60,889 bases of DNA from RGIG5050 sp045636065 (GTDB lineage Bacteria > Verrucomicrobiota > Kiritimatiellia > RFP12 > UBA1067). The notes beneath the pieces were generated by a model, which ran no database searches, had not been told where the DNA came from, and saw nothing but the letters and a program-made list of their open reading frames with translations. Both the position numbers and the translations under genes were made by a program. The stretch spans positions 1-60,889 of the forward strand of contig JAZTWW010000054.1 in the NCBI GenBank assembly GCA_045636065.1, read 5' to 3'. Below are positions 24,536-33,384 of this stretch, piece after piece (positions within the stretch are counted from its first letter, which is position 1; every line of letters starts with the position of its first letter).

Positions 24536-26466
24536 TTCCCACCTCCCTTTATTGACGCAAGAAGCCCGCCGGCGAGAACAATCTCCTTTTCGCGGTCCGA
24601 AAGGGTTGCCGTGGCGGTGAACGTACCTTTTGCCGTCTTTACCTGCACCTTCCCGTCGCCGGCGACGGCCTTGCCGATATCGCAAAGTTCAATCATCTCG
24701 CCGGCCTCCACCTTATCGTAGTCGGCGGCATCATCAAACGTTAGAGGAACGATTCCAAAGTTTATGAGATTCGCCCTATGTATGCGCTCTATCGACTTTG
24801 CTATGACAGCCTTCACTCCGAGATACATCGGGCAGAGCGCCGCATGCTCGCGGCTTGAACCCTGGCCGTAGCTCTCCCCTGCGACGATGACGTTCGCAAT
24901 GCCCTTCTCCCTGTTTGCGAGGCACCTGTCGTGGAATGTCGGGTCGCACGGCTCGAACACGAACTTTGCGTACTGGGGGATGTTCGAGCGGAACTTGAGC
25001 CTCGCACCTGCTGGCATTATGTGGTCGGTCGTTATCTTGTCGCCTACCTTGATGGCGACGGCCGCCTTGAGGCTCGCGGCAAGCGGTTCACCCTTGGGAA
25101 CGGGAGCGATGTTGGGGCCCCGGACGATTTCAGCATTGCGGACGCCCTTGCCGGCCGTCTTGAGGTAGAGGAACATGGAATCGTCCACCGGAAACGCCTT
25201 TGGCGCAGGGACGGCCTTAACGGGCTCTGTGCGCGGATCCGTCACCTTGCCGGTCAAGGCGCTTGCGGCCGCAGTCTCGGGCGAGACGAGATAGACCTCG
25301 GCGGACTTCGTTCCGCTGCGGCCCTCGAAATTGCGGTTGTTGGTGCGAAGGGATACAGCGCCCGTCCTGGGGCTCATATGCGCGCCGATGCAGAATCCGC
25401 ACGCGTTCTCGAGCATCCTCACGCCGGCGGAATGGAGGATCGCAAGGCTCCCGTCGGCGGCGAGCATGTTGACGACCTGCCTTGAGCCGCAGGCGATTCC
25501 GACTTCAACGTCATCGGCCACGTGCTTGCCCTTGAGGGCGAGCGCGACCGTTCTGATGTCGCGGTAGGAGCTGTTGGTGCAGCTGCCGATAAGGATCTGG
25601 TTGACCTTCCTGCCTTTGAGGTCCTTCACCTTGACGATATTGCCGGGCGAATGCGGGGCGGCCATTAGAGGCTCGATCCTGGAAAGGTCGATCTCGCAGA
25701 CGTCGTCGTACTTTGCGCCCCTGTCGGCCTCAAGCCGCACCCAGCTTTCGCCGCGCCCCTGCGCCTCGAGGAACTGCTTAGTCACTCCATCGCTCGGGAA
25801 TACCGATGTCGTCACCCCGAGCTCCGCGCCCATGTTGGCGATCGTCGCCCTGCTCGGAACGTCGAGAGTCCTTACCCCTGATCCGAAATACTCGAATATC
25901 CAGCCGACATTCCCCTTTGTGCCGTACTTCTCGAGGACCTTGAGAATCACGTCCTTGGCGCTCGTTCCCTTAGGGAGGCGGCCCGTCAGTTTTATCCCGC
26001 GCACCTTCGGCGAAGGTATGTGGAACGCCCCGCCCGCCATCGCGACTGCAATGTCGATGCCGCCTGCGCCAATGGCGATCATGCCGATCCCGCCGCCCGT
26101 GGGGGTGTGGGAATCGCTTCCGAGAAGCGTCTTTCCCGGCACGCCGAACCTTTCGAGGTGGAGCTGGTGGCAGATGCCGTTGCCGGCCTTGGAGTACACT
26201 ATACCGTACTTTTTCGCGATGGACTGGAGGAAATCGTGGTCGTCGGCGTTCTCGAAGCCGATCTGGACCGTGTTGTGGTCGACATAGGAGACGGCCAGCT
26301 CGTTGCGCACGGCGGGAACCCCCATCGACTCGAACTGGAGGTACGCCATCGTACCGGTGGCGTCCTGGGTGAGGGTCTGGTCTATCCTTATGCCGATCTC
26401 GCCGCCGCCCAAATCCCTCTCGACGGTATGGGAGGCGAGAATCTTCTCAACCACATTCAATTTCAC
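24532..26466 (-). CDS. Aconitate hydratase (aconitase, LeuC-LeuD-type fusion)
   Basis: A 644-residue protein of the short aconitase type with the large and swivel domains joined in one chain. It has SCTNSS and NACGFCIG, which supply the three [4Fe-4S] cysteines, and SYGQGSSREHAAL in the swivel domain. Other family stretches are GSDSHTPTGGGIGM and TDHIMPAGA. It isomerises citrate to isocitrate. The start is a GTG with GGAGGG upstream. Homoaconitase and 3-isopropylmalate dehydratase are relatives, but the overlap with citrate synthase supports aconitase. It is the first gene of its operon. Confidence 0.93.
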   Translation of the reverse strand: MKLNVVEKILASHTVERDLGGGEIGIRIDQTLTQDATGTMAYLQFESMGVPAVRNELAVSYVDHNTVQIGFENADDHDFLQSIAKKYGIVYSKAGNGICHQLHLERFGVPGKTLLGSDSHTPTGGGIGMIAIGAGGIDIAVAMAGGAFHIPSPKVRGIKLTGRLPKGTSAKDVILKVLEKYGTKGNVGWIFEYFGSGVRTLDVPSRATIANMGAELGVTTSVFPSDGVTKQFLEAQGRGESWVRLEADRGAKYDDVCEIDLSRIEPLMAAPHSPGNIVKVKDLKGRKVNQILIGSCTNSSYRDIRTVALALKGKHVADDVEVGIACGSRQVVNMLAADGSLAILHSAGVRMLENACGFCIGAHMSPRTGAVSLRTNNRNFEGRSGTKSAEVYLVSPETAAASALTGKVTDPRTEPVKAVPAPKAFPVDDSMFLYLKTAGKGVRNAEIVRGPNIAPVPKGEPLAASLKAAVAIKVGDKITTDHIMPAGARLKFRSNIPQYAKFVFEPCDPTFHDRCLANREKGIANVIVAGESYGQGSSREHAALCPMYLGVKAVIAKSIERIHRANLINFGIVPLTFDDAADYDKVEAGEMIELCDIGKAVAGDGKVQVKTAKGTFTATATLSDREKEIVLAGGLLASIKGGGK

Positions 26467-26508
26467 GGCTTAAAGTCCCTCCATGCTTCTTAAGGCCCGT
26501 TTCAAACG

Positions 26509-26537
26509 AAAAAGCCCCCGTCATTGTTGACGGAGGC
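26509..26537 (-). terminator. Terminator of the small basic protein gene
   Basis: Minus-strand stem GCCTCCGTCA/TGACGGGGGC (10 pairs, one T-G), loop ACAA, then TTTTT. It isolates the small gene from the aconitase operon. Confidence 0.85.
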
Positions 26538-26592
26538 TTTCCCGGCTGGTGCTTTTCGAGTCTTCGAATCCGCTTTCGCGGCGGACTGCACC

Positions 26593-26748
26593 TTAGGCTT
26601 CCGGCTTTGTCTTCTTAAGCCCGAGACCACGGCTCGTCTCCGTCCATTCGCCGCGCTTCTGAAGGAGGTCTACACGCTCAAACCTCTTCAGGACATTACG
26701 CTTGGACGTAATCTTACCGGAACCTCTCAAACTGCGATGCTGGCTCAT
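26593..26748 (-). CDS. PVC-type small basic protein
   Basis: A 51-residue basic protein (MSQHRSLRGSGKITSKRNVL ... ending LKKTKPEA). It corresponds to the family of about 50-residue 'small basic proteins' known from Chlamydiae, Verrucomicrobia and Planctomycetes (I recall it as TIGR04137). The shared parts are MSxHxSL, KRNVLKRFERVxLLxKRGxW and GLKKTKP. Its role is not established; size, charge and conservation suggest ribosome or RNA binding. A good ribosome binding site (AGGAGAAGAG) precedes the ATG. It has its own strong promoter (26781-26809) and terminator, the pattern of an abundant housekeeping product. It serves as a phylum marker. Confidence 0.85.
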   Translation of the reverse strand: MSQHRSLRGSGKITSKRNVLKRFERVDLLQKRGEWTETSRGLGLKKTKPEA

Positions 26749-26780
26749 TGCTCTTCTCCTTGCTCGAAAAATGAGACGAT

Positions 26781-26809
26781 ATTATACCAAAACGCTCCGC
26801 CTTTTGCAA
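26781..26809 (-). promoter_or_regulatory. Promoter of the small basic protein gene
   Basis: Minus strand: -35 TTGCAA (26804-26809), 17-base spacer ending TTTGG, consensus -10 TATAAT (26781-26786). It has the same design as the tRNA-Thr/tuf promoter. Confidence 0.8.
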
Positions 26810-26820
26810 GCACGATTTGC

Positions 26821-28272
26821 CTAGAACCTGAAATCGCGCCTGTTGGAGTTTCTGATGGCCTCGATGTTGGACCTGGCGATCTGCCTTACTCCCTCCTTGG
26901 GGATGCGCTCAAGCTCGCGCTCGATCATCTCGTAGCCCTTGCGCTTCGTCTCGGGCGAGGCGTAGTCCTCAAGGTACTCGGCGAGCGTCATGAGCGCGTT
27001 CGGATGGCAGCAGTTGAGTATCTGCCCGCTCTTGCAGAGGCTCATGAACCTGTCGCCCGTGCGGCCTTCGCGGTAGCACGCCGTGCAGAAGCTCGGGATG
27101 TGGCCGTTGTCCATGAGCCACGCGACGACGTCATCGAGCGTACGCTGGTCGGAGACGTCGAACTGCTCGGTGTCGTGCGGACGGTCGCTCTGCGTATAGC
27201 CGCCGACGGACGTCCTCGATGCGCCGCTCACCTGCGAGATGCCGAGCTTGAGGAGGCGCGCCCTCACGGCCTCGGACTCGCGCGTAGAGACGATCATTCC
27301 CGTATAGGGGACCGCAAGCCTTATGCAGGCGGCGATCTTGGCGAACGTATCGTCGTCGATCCCGCCGTCGAATTCGTTGGGGTCGATGTCGTCGGCGCGC
27401 TTTACGCGGGGGACGCTTATCGTGTGCGGCCCGACGCCGTGGACGGCTTCAAGGTGCTCCGCGTGCATGATGAGCCCCGCGAACTCGTAGCGGTACTTCT
27501 CGAGACCGAAGAGGACGCCAAGCCCCACGTCGTCGATGCCGCCCTCCATGGCGCGGTCCATCGCCTCGGTGTGGTAGTCGTAGTCGTGCTTGGGGCCGGT
27601 GGGGTGGAGCCTCAGGTAGCTCTCCTTGTGGTACGTCCCCTGGAAGAGGATGTACGTGCCGATGCCGGCCTCCTTGAGCTTCCTGTAGTTCTCGACGGTC
27701 GTCGCCGCAATGTTCACGTTCACGCGGCGGATGTCGCCGTTCTTGTGGTGGACGGAGTATATCGTCTTGATGCAGTCGAGGATGTACTCTATCGGGTTGT
27801 GGATGGGATCCTCGCCAGCCTCGATCGCGAGGCGCTTGTGCCCCATGTCCTGCAGGGCGATAACCTCGGCCTTAAGCTCCTCCTGCGTGAGCTTCTTGCG
27901 CGGCATGGTCCTGTTCTTCGCGTGGTACGGGCAGTAGAGGCAGCCGTTAACGCAATAGTTGGAGAGATAGAGCGGCGCGAATATGACGATGCGGTTGCCG
28001 TAGTAGGCGAGCTTTATCTCCTCGGCGACCTTGTATATGCGCTCGTTGAGGTCCGGCTGGTCGCAGGCGAGAAGCACGGACGCCTCGCGGTGCGTCAGGG
28101 CCGTGCAGTGCGCACCGGAGGGGGTCCTTTTCGGGCGGGCCTTCTCTATTATGGCCTCTATAAGGGGTCTGTTGGACTTGTTCTCGTCGGCGTACTTGAG
28201 CGTCGCAAGGATTTCGGCGTCGTTTATGAACTCTTCCGCCCTTGGCGACTTTGGATCGTATTTTGCATTCAT
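26821..28272 (-). CDS. hydG: [FeFe] hydrogenase maturase HydG (radical SAM tyrosine lyase)
   Basis: A 483-residue enzyme. The radical SAM cluster is in NYCVNGCLYCPYH (CxxxCxxC near residues 108-115). The C-terminus holds the HydG-specific second cluster motif CTAC followed after 22 residues by a cysteine before HPNAL, which separates it from ThiH. It cleaves tyrosine to supply CO and cyanide ligands of the H-cluster, so an [FeFe] hydrogenase must be encoded elsewhere and the organism is an anaerobe. HydE, HydF and the hydrogenase are not in the window. It is the last gene of the dxr-rseP-ispG operon, about 50 bases after a membrane polymerase gene. Confidence 0.93.
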   Translation of the reverse strand: MNAKYDPKSPRAEEFINDAEILATLKYADENKSNRPLIEAIIEKARPKRTPSGAHCTALTHREASVLLACDQPDLNERIYKVAEEIKLAYYGNRIVIFAPLYLSNYCVNGCLYCPYHAKNRTMPRKKLTQEELKAEVIALQDMGHKRLAIEAGEDPIHNPIEYILDCIKTIYSVHHKNGDIRRVNVNIAATTVENYRKLKEAGIGTYILFQGTYHKESYLRLHPTGPKHDYDYHTEAMDRAMEGGIDDVGLGVLFGLEKYRYEFAGLIMHAEHLEAVHGVGPHTISVPRVKRADDIDPNEFDGGIDDDTFAKIAACIRLAVPYTGMIVSTRESEAVRARLLKLGISQVSGASRTSVGGYTQSDRPHDTEQFDVSDQRTLDDVVAWLMDNGHIPSFCTACYREGRTGDRFMSLCKSGQILNCCHPNALMTLAEYLEDYASPETKRKGYEMIERELERIPKEGVRQIARSNIEAIRNSNRRDFRF

Positions 28273-28321
28273 TCCACTACCACCTCGATTCCGTTTCCGG
28301 ATTGGAGCCTCTTTTTGAAAA

Positions 28322-29908
28322 TCAGTCCTCGCGCGGCAGGAAGCCGTCTATCGCCGCGAGCGAGACGAGAAGCGAGGTCAGGACGGCCGGGCTTCTCAAC
28401 GGGCAGTCGCCGAGCGCATGTATCATGACGGCCAGGCAGCCGACAAGCGTCCAGAACGCCCCGGGCGGCAGACAGTAGAGCGCCCTCGGGTGCGGCGGAC
28501 GGTTCTCTGGCTTCATGAACCTCACGAGCCTGCCGAGCTGGTGCCACTTCCTCGCAAGCGGCCAGAAAAGCGCGATGAATATCGCGATTATAAGCCCGAA
28601 GCCGATGATTCCGTGCTCGCACATGAACTGGAGATAGTCGTTGTGGACGTTGCCCCAGCCGCTGCCCCCGCCGTTCCTGAAGATCTGGGCCATCTTGTCG
28701 GGGAACTTGTCGAGGCAAGCGTGGCGGTATCCCCATCCGCCGACGCCCCAGGCGATATGGTCCTTGAAAACGGCCCAGGCGGCCTTGGCGTAAGCCTCGT
28801 CGCGGTTCGTTACGCGGTCGGCGACATCGACGCTGTTCGTCTTGGAGAATTCCCTGTCTATCCCCTCGGGGGCGAATATCGCTATTGCGATCGCGAAGAT
28901 GATGGCGCCCACGCAATAAGCCGCGATCCCCTTTATGTTGGCGAGCTTGCGCTCGCGGCTTGTAGGCGGCGTAAGAAGCGCACCGACCGAATAGAGGAAC
29001 GCGAGCGCCGCAAGGACCGATGCGAATATGATGCCGGCGCGGCTCAAAGTCCCGAGCGCCCCGAAGAAGTTGAGCGTCGCCGGCACAAGCGCATAGTGCG
29101 CCTTGATCCAGAGCGCGGTCCTGTCGGAGGTGCCCTCTTCGCGCATCTCGGCCTTGCGCCTTCTGCGCTCCATGCGCACCTCCTCGATGCGCGTGCGCCA
29201 GATGGCTATCGAAAGCGCCATCATCAGCACGAAGAAGCTTGCCGCCATGTTGGCGTAGCCGAACGTCGAGAAGAACGAACCCTGCCCGTAGAGCGGATTC
29301 CACCACGGGCCTGGGGCGTCGCACGCCATCTGGGAGAATCCTATCACGGCGAGCACCGCGCCGTTCCACGAAAGCGTCTCGAGAAGTGCGATCTTCCCGC
29401 GCCTTGTGAGGGCGTGGCGCGTAGCCAGCATGGCGATGAGTGCGGGAAGGAACCACATGAACACCGTCAGATGCTCCTGGATGTTGTAGCACTTCGGCGA
29501 ATACGGAAGCGGCGCCTCGGCAAGCTCCTTGAATACGGGCGCATACTGGATGGGGTCTGTTATCGTCGCCCACTCGCTCTGGAGGAACTTCTGGAAGACC
29601 GCATCGTATTCGCAGTCGAGGCAGAACGCCTTGTTGAAGAAAGGCACCGTTAGAATGAGAAGGAACATGAGCGAAATCCACGTAAGAGGATCGCGCGCGA
29701 GCCCCTTCCAGCATCTCGCCCTCGCCTCGTACTGCGTCTCGCCCATGTGGCGCTGCGGCAGGAAGAGGAGCGCCTCAAGGCAGAGGGCCATCACCCACGG
29801 GATCGGCCAGAGGAGCATCTGCGGAAGAGTCCCTCCGAATATCCACGAGAACGATATGATCGTAAGCGCGACGAGCGCCACCGGAACGAATGCGAAAAAC
29901 GGTCTCAT
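28322..29908 (-). CDS. O-antigen ligase-like multi-spanning membrane protein
   Basis: A 528-residue protein with about twelve hydrophobic segments. The C-terminal third resembles Wzy_C: WAVFKDHIAWGVGGWGYRHA near residue 380 is the periplasmic signature loop, and VHNDYLQFMCEHGIIG follows, the HNxxLxxxxExG motif of O-antigen ligases. A second hydrophilic loop near 225-245 is rich in Arg and Glu (EEVRMERRRRKAEMREE) and probably cytoplasmic. The start ATG 29908 overlaps the ispG stop (ATGA). It is the second such protein in the window (the other is 1747-3090); the two differ in length and are not close copies. Confidence 0.75.
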   Translation of the reverse strand: MRPFFAFVPVALVALTIISFSWIFGGTLPQMLLWPIPWVMALCLEALLFLPQRHMGETQYEARARCWKGLARDPLTWISLMFLLILTVPFFNKAFCLDCEYDAVFQKFLQSEWATITDPIQYAPVFKELAEAPLPYSPKCYNIQEHLTVFMWFLPALIAMLATRHALTRRGKIALLETLSWNGAVLAVIGFSQMACDAPGPWWNPLYGQGSFFSTFGYANMAASFFVLMMALSIAIWRTRIEEVRMERRRRKAEMREEGTSDRTALWIKAHYALVPATLNFFGALGTLSRAGIIFASVLAALAFLYSVGALLTPPTSRERKLANIKGIAAYCVGAIIFAIAIAIFAPEGIDREFSKTNSVDVADRVTNRDEAYAKAAWAVFKDHIAWGVGGWGYRHACLDKFPDKMAQIFRNGGGSGWGNVHNDYLQFMCEHGIIGFGLIIAIFIALFWPLARKWHQLGRLVRFMKPENRPPHPRALYCLPPGAFWTLVGCLAVMIHALGDCPLRSPAVLTSLLVSLAAIDGFLPRED

Positions 29909-30981
29909 CTCCAACCCTCCACAAGCCGCACCACCTCGCGGACGGCCTCCGTCTCGGGGACCTTGCCTACGGCCTCCCCTTTGACGTACACAAGAAATTC
30001 GCCCCTGCCGCCGCAGAGGGCTATATCGGCCCCCTTAGCCTCGCCCGGGCCGTTGACCACGCACCCCATTACCGCGACATGCGGCCTGGGGGCCTCGGGG
30101 CTTCGGCGGTAGTGCGCCTCAAGGGCGTCTTCAACCTCGGCCGCCACCTTGAAGACGTCTGCCTTCGTGCGCCCGCACGTGGGGCAGCTCGTGACGGCCG
30201 GCCCTGGTGCACGAAGGCCCAGGCTCCTCAGGATCTCCGCGCCGACCTTGACCTCCTTTTCGGGGGCGTCGGTAAGGCTCACGCGGATCGTATCGCCTAT
30301 CCCCTCGGAAAGGAGAATCCCCAAAGCGACGCTTGAACGCACCGTGCCGGGGATGAACGTCCCCGCCTCGGTGACGCCAAGGTGAAGCGGACAGTCGGTC
30401 GCTTCGGCGAGCATCCTGTAGCTCGCCAACGTACGCTTGACGTCGCTCGCCTTTACGGAGATCGCGATGTCGCGGAAATCCTCGTCCTCAAGGAGCTTGA
30501 CGTGGCGCATCGCGCTCTCGACGAGAGCCTCGGGCGTTGCGCCGCCGTGGCGCTCGCGGATATCCGCCTCAAGGCTGCCCCCGTTGACGCCGATCCTTAT
30601 GGGGATGCGCTTCGCCTTGGCGGCGCGGGCGACCTCCCTCACCTTCGAGGCGTCTCCGATGTTGCCGGGGTTGAGCCTCAAGGCGTCCACGCCGGCATCG
30701 ATGCTCGCCAAGGCGCAGCGCCAGTCGAAATGGATGTCGGCGACGAACGGGATTGGGCTTGATTTCCTCACCTCGCCAAGAACGCGCGCCGCCTCAAGAT
30801 CGGGAACGGTAAGCCTTATGATATCAGCCCCCGCCTCTGCGCACGAAAGAACCTGCGCCGAGAGCGCGGCCGCATCGTGCGGATCGGCGTTCGCCATAGT
30901 CTGGACGCTTACGGGCGCGCCGCCACCAAGCGGAACGCTCCCTACGGCCATCTGCCTCGTGCGATCCCTGGTGAAGCTCAT
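29905..30981 (-). CDS. ispG: (E)-4-hydroxy-3-methylbut-2-enyl diphosphate synthase
   Basis: A 358-residue bacterial-type GcpE with the TIM-barrel N-terminal part (VQTMANADPHD, ADIHFDWRCAL, LRLNPGNIG) and the C-terminal [4Fe-4S] domain. The cluster ligands are in SCPTCGRTKAD (two cysteines) and GCVVNGPGEA (third cysteine and glutamate). It performs the penultimate step of the MEP isoprenoid route. It lies in one operon with dxr, separated by rseP, a common bacterial arrangement. It overlaps rseP by 4 bases. Confidence 0.95.
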   Translation of the reverse strand: MSFTRDRTRQMAVGSVPLGGGAPVSVQTMANADPHDAAALSAQVLSCAEAGADIIRLTVPDLEAARVLGEVRKSSPIPFVADIHFDWRCALASIDAGVDALRLNPGNIGDASKVREVARAAKAKRIPIRIGVNGGSLEADIRERHGGATPEALVESAMRHVKLLEDEDFRDIAISVKASDVKRTLASYRMLAEATDCPLHLGVTEAGTFIPGTVRSSVALGILLSEGIGDTIRVSLTDAPEKEVKVGAEILRSLGLRAPGPAVTSCPTCGRTKADVFKVAAEVEDALEAHYRRSPEAPRPHVAVMGCVVNGPGEAKGADIALCGGRGEFLVYVKGEAVGKVPETEAVREVVRLVEGWR

Positions 30982-32162
30982 TGCGCCTCCTCCGTCCCAG
31001 TTGTCCCATCAGTCCCATTCGTCCCAGTTGTCCCAGTGGTCCCATCAGTCCCAGCCGCGGCCACCGCCTCCCCCTCACTACTGTGAACCCTATAGCTCCT
31101 CCACGAATCGCGCCCGATCAAAAACAGCATAAGCGCGAGCAACAGGTACATGAAGCAGGTGGAAAGCGCGTTCACGAACTTTCTCGGGACCTTCCGGCGG
31201 AAAAGAAGCTCGATAAGGGCGAAAAGGATGATGCCGCCGTCGAGGACGGGGATCGGAAGGAGATTTAGCATCGCAAGGTTGACGTTCAGGTAGCGCATGA
31301 ACCCGACTGCATCTGAAGGACGGCTCCTCACCTGGCGGTAGAGCCCCTCGGCTATGCCGACCGGCCCGGACACCGCGCCTGCCGCAGCCTTGGCCTCCTT
31401 TGGCGTCACGAACGCCTTGAGGAGCCTCGCGATCGCATTTGCGTCCCACTTGAGCTGCTTGAGCCAATTGCGCTCCGGCATCCAGTATGCGGCCTTTTCC
31501 TCCGTTGCGATCGAGAGGGCTCCGATGTACCATGCACTTGTCACCTCGTTCTGGGCGGGCGATATCTCAAGCTCAACATCACCTTCGCCGCGCCTTACGA
31601 GGAATTTCGTCGGCGCGCCCTTCGCGAGCTGTATCTCTACAAGCATGTCGTACCAGTTGTCCACATCCTTTCCGCCGACGGAAAGCACCTTGTCGCCGCC
31701 CTTGAGGCCGCCCGCTTCGGCGGGTGAACCCTCGAGGACGTTTGAGATGTCGGTGGGCATCACGCCGAAGTGCGCGCCCGGCGTAAACTGGAGCGCCACG
31801 GCGAGAACAACCGCGAGAACGACGTTACCCAAAGGCCCCGCCACGGCCACCACGATCCTCTTCCATGCGGGCAGCTCCTCCGGCGCCGCCTCCGACACCC
31901 CTCCTTCAAGGGCCTTCGTGCCCTCCGGATCGAGATCGGGGAGGGAGACGTACCCCCCTAGAGGGATCCACGATATCCTGTACTCGCAACCGCCGACCTT
32001 CCATTTCCAGATCGCGGGGCCGAAGCCGATGGAGAACGCCTCGACACGCATGCCAAGCGCGCGCGCCGCAACGAAGTGGCCGAACTCGTGTATCAGTATG
32101 GAAAAGGCGAAAAGCAGGATGCACACTACTATCGCACCTGCCGTCAAAAGGCATTCGAACAT
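30978..32162 (-). CDS. rseP: RseP-type site-2 zinc metalloprotease (M50)
   Basis: A 394-residue membrane protease. HEFGH (25-29) in the first helix carries the zinc histidines. A single PDZ domain lies at about 120-200 (EAGGLKGGDKVLSVGGKDV). The motif NLLPIPVLDGG near 298 supplies the third zinc ligand. Such proteases cut anti-sigma factors or leftover signal peptides in the membrane. It has one PDZ rather than the two of Escherichia coli RseP. The C-terminus is an unusual tail of Gly-Thr-X triplets coded by a 9-bp tandem repeat (30994-31056) after the last helix, probably cytoplasmic. Neighbours are dxr and ispG. Confidence 0.92.
   Translation of the reverse strand: MFECLLTAGAIVVCILLFAFSILIHEFGHFVAARALGMRVEAFSIGFGPAIWKWKVGGCEYRISWIPLGGYVSLPDLDPEGTKALEGGVSEAAPEELPAWKRIVVAVAGPLGNVVLAVVLAVALQFTPGAHFGVMPTDISNVLEGSPAEAGGLKGGDKVLSVGGKDVDNWYDMLVEIQLAKGAPTKFLVRRGEGDVELEISPAQNEVTSAWYIGALSIATEEKAAYWMPERNWLKQLKWDANAIARLLKAFVTPKEAKAAAGAVSGPVGIAEGLYRQVRSRPSDAVGFMRYLNVNLAMLNLLPIPVLDGGIILFALIELLFRRKVPRKFVNALSTCFMYLLLALMLFLIGRDSWRSYRVHSSEGEAVAAAGTDGTTGTTGTNGTDGTTGTEEAQ
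30994..31056 (-). repeat. Seven 9-bp tandem units in the rseP 3' end
   Basis: Each unit reads GTCCCA plus three variable bases on the plus strand, giving Gly-Thr-(Asp/Thr/Asn) triplets in the protein. The 9-bp period keeps the frame, so copy-number change would alter only tail length. Confidence 0.9.
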
Positions 32163-32185
32163 CTCGGATCCAATCTCCTATGGCT

Positions 32186-33361
32186 TCACCATTCGGCGGC
32201 GAGACGCCTTGCCTCGGCATCAGCCGCAAGTATGTTGTCAAGGCCGCTGCAGGGCATGCGCGTGCGCTTCTCAAGGACGCCCCCGACGATCCGGGGTATG
32301 TCGGTAAAGCGAATCTCGCCCTTGAGGAAGCGCTCAACGGCCACCTCATCCGCGGCGCTCACGGCAGCGGTCGCGGTGCCGCCCTCCGCCGCGGCGGCGC
32401 GCACGATGTCAAGCGCCGGGAACCTCGAAGGGTCGGGCTCGTGGAAGGTAAGCTTCCCGAGAATCGACAGATCAAGATCCTTGCGGTTCGCGGGAAGCCT
32501 CTTGGGCCATGTGAACGCGTACTGGATGGGGATGCGCATATCGGGTACGGAAAGCTGCGCAAGCGTGGAGCCGTCGGTGAACGTGACCATCGAGTGGATG
32601 ATCGACTCCGGGTGGACGAGCGTCTTGATGCGGCCGACGGGGATGTCGAAGAGCCAGCGCGCCTCGAGTATCTCGAAGCCCTTGTTCATCATGGTGGCGC
32701 TGTCTACCGTGACCTTGGGCCCCATCTTCCAGTTGGGATGGGCAAGCGCCATCTCGGGGGTCACCTCGTCAAGGCTCTCCGGGCCGGTCCTGAAGGGGCC
32801 GCCGCTCGCGGTGAGGACAAGTCCGTCGACCTCCCATCCGGCGAGGTTCGTCCAGCGGCCGGCGCCAAGCGGAGGGTCTATCCTCTGCAGGCACTGGAAT
32901 ATCGCGGAATGCTCGCTGTCGATTGGAAGGATCCTAACGCCCCTCTCGCGCGCCCTTTCGATCACGTATTCGCCTGCGGCGACTAGGACCTCCTTCGTGG
33001 CGAGGGCGACCGTCTTGCCGGTGTCGATGGCGGCGAGCGTGGGCTTGAGCCCGCTGAGCCCGACGGTGCTTACAAGGACCATATCGCTCTCGACGGCCCT
33101 CACGAGCGTTTCGGCGCTCCCCGGGCCGGAATACACCCTTATGCCCTCGTATCTGGCCTCGGCCGCGATTTCGGCCGCTGCTGCCTCATCCTCCACAGCG
33201 AGCGCCTTGGAGCCGAACTCCTTCGCGAGGGCAAGTCCCTTCTTCGCGTTCGACCTTACCGCAAGGGCCACCGCACGGAAGGCGTCCGGATGGCAGCGGA
33301 CGACATCGAGCGCCCCGAGGCCGATCGAGCCTGTCGCTCCAAGAATCGTTATGGCTTTCAT
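32186..33361 (-). CDS. dxr: 1-deoxy-D-xylulose 5-phosphate reductoisomerase
   Basis: A 391-residue enzyme. The NADPH fold begins ITILGATGSIG. Also present are LATKEVLVAAGE, LPIDSEHSAIFQ (metal and substrate ligands), the flexible-loop TASGGPFR and NWKMGPKVTVDSATMMNKG (second metal site). It makes methylerythritol phosphate, the committed step of the MEP route. ATG 33361 is preferred over ATG 33367 because AAAGG then has an 8-base spacing. It forms an operon with rseP and ispG. Confidence 0.96.
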   Translation of the reverse strand: MKAITILGATGSIGLGALDVVRCHPDAFRAVALAVRSNAKKGLALAKEFGSKALAVEDEAAAAEIAAEARYEGIRVYSGPGSAETLVRAVESDMVLVSTVGLSGLKPTLAAIDTGKTVALATKEVLVAAGEYVIERARERGVRILPIDSEHSAIFQCLQRIDPPLGAGRWTNLAGWEVDGLVLTASGGPFRTGPESLDEVTPEMALAHPNWKMGPKVTVDSATMMNKGFEILEARWLFDIPVGRIKTLVHPESIIHSMVTFTDGSTLAQLSVPDMRIPIQYAFTWPKRLPANRKDLDLSILGKLTFHEPDPSRFPALDIVRAAAAEGGTATAAVSAADEVAVERFLKGEIRFTDIPRIVGGVLEKRTRMPCSGLDNILAADAEARRLAAEW

Positions 33362-33384
33362 TTGCATGGCCTTTCCCTGTCCTG

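Noticed and set aside
26821..28272. Thiamine enzyme ThiH
   Set aside because: The C-terminal CxxC plus distant cysteine before HPNAL is specific to HydG, and no thi genes are near.
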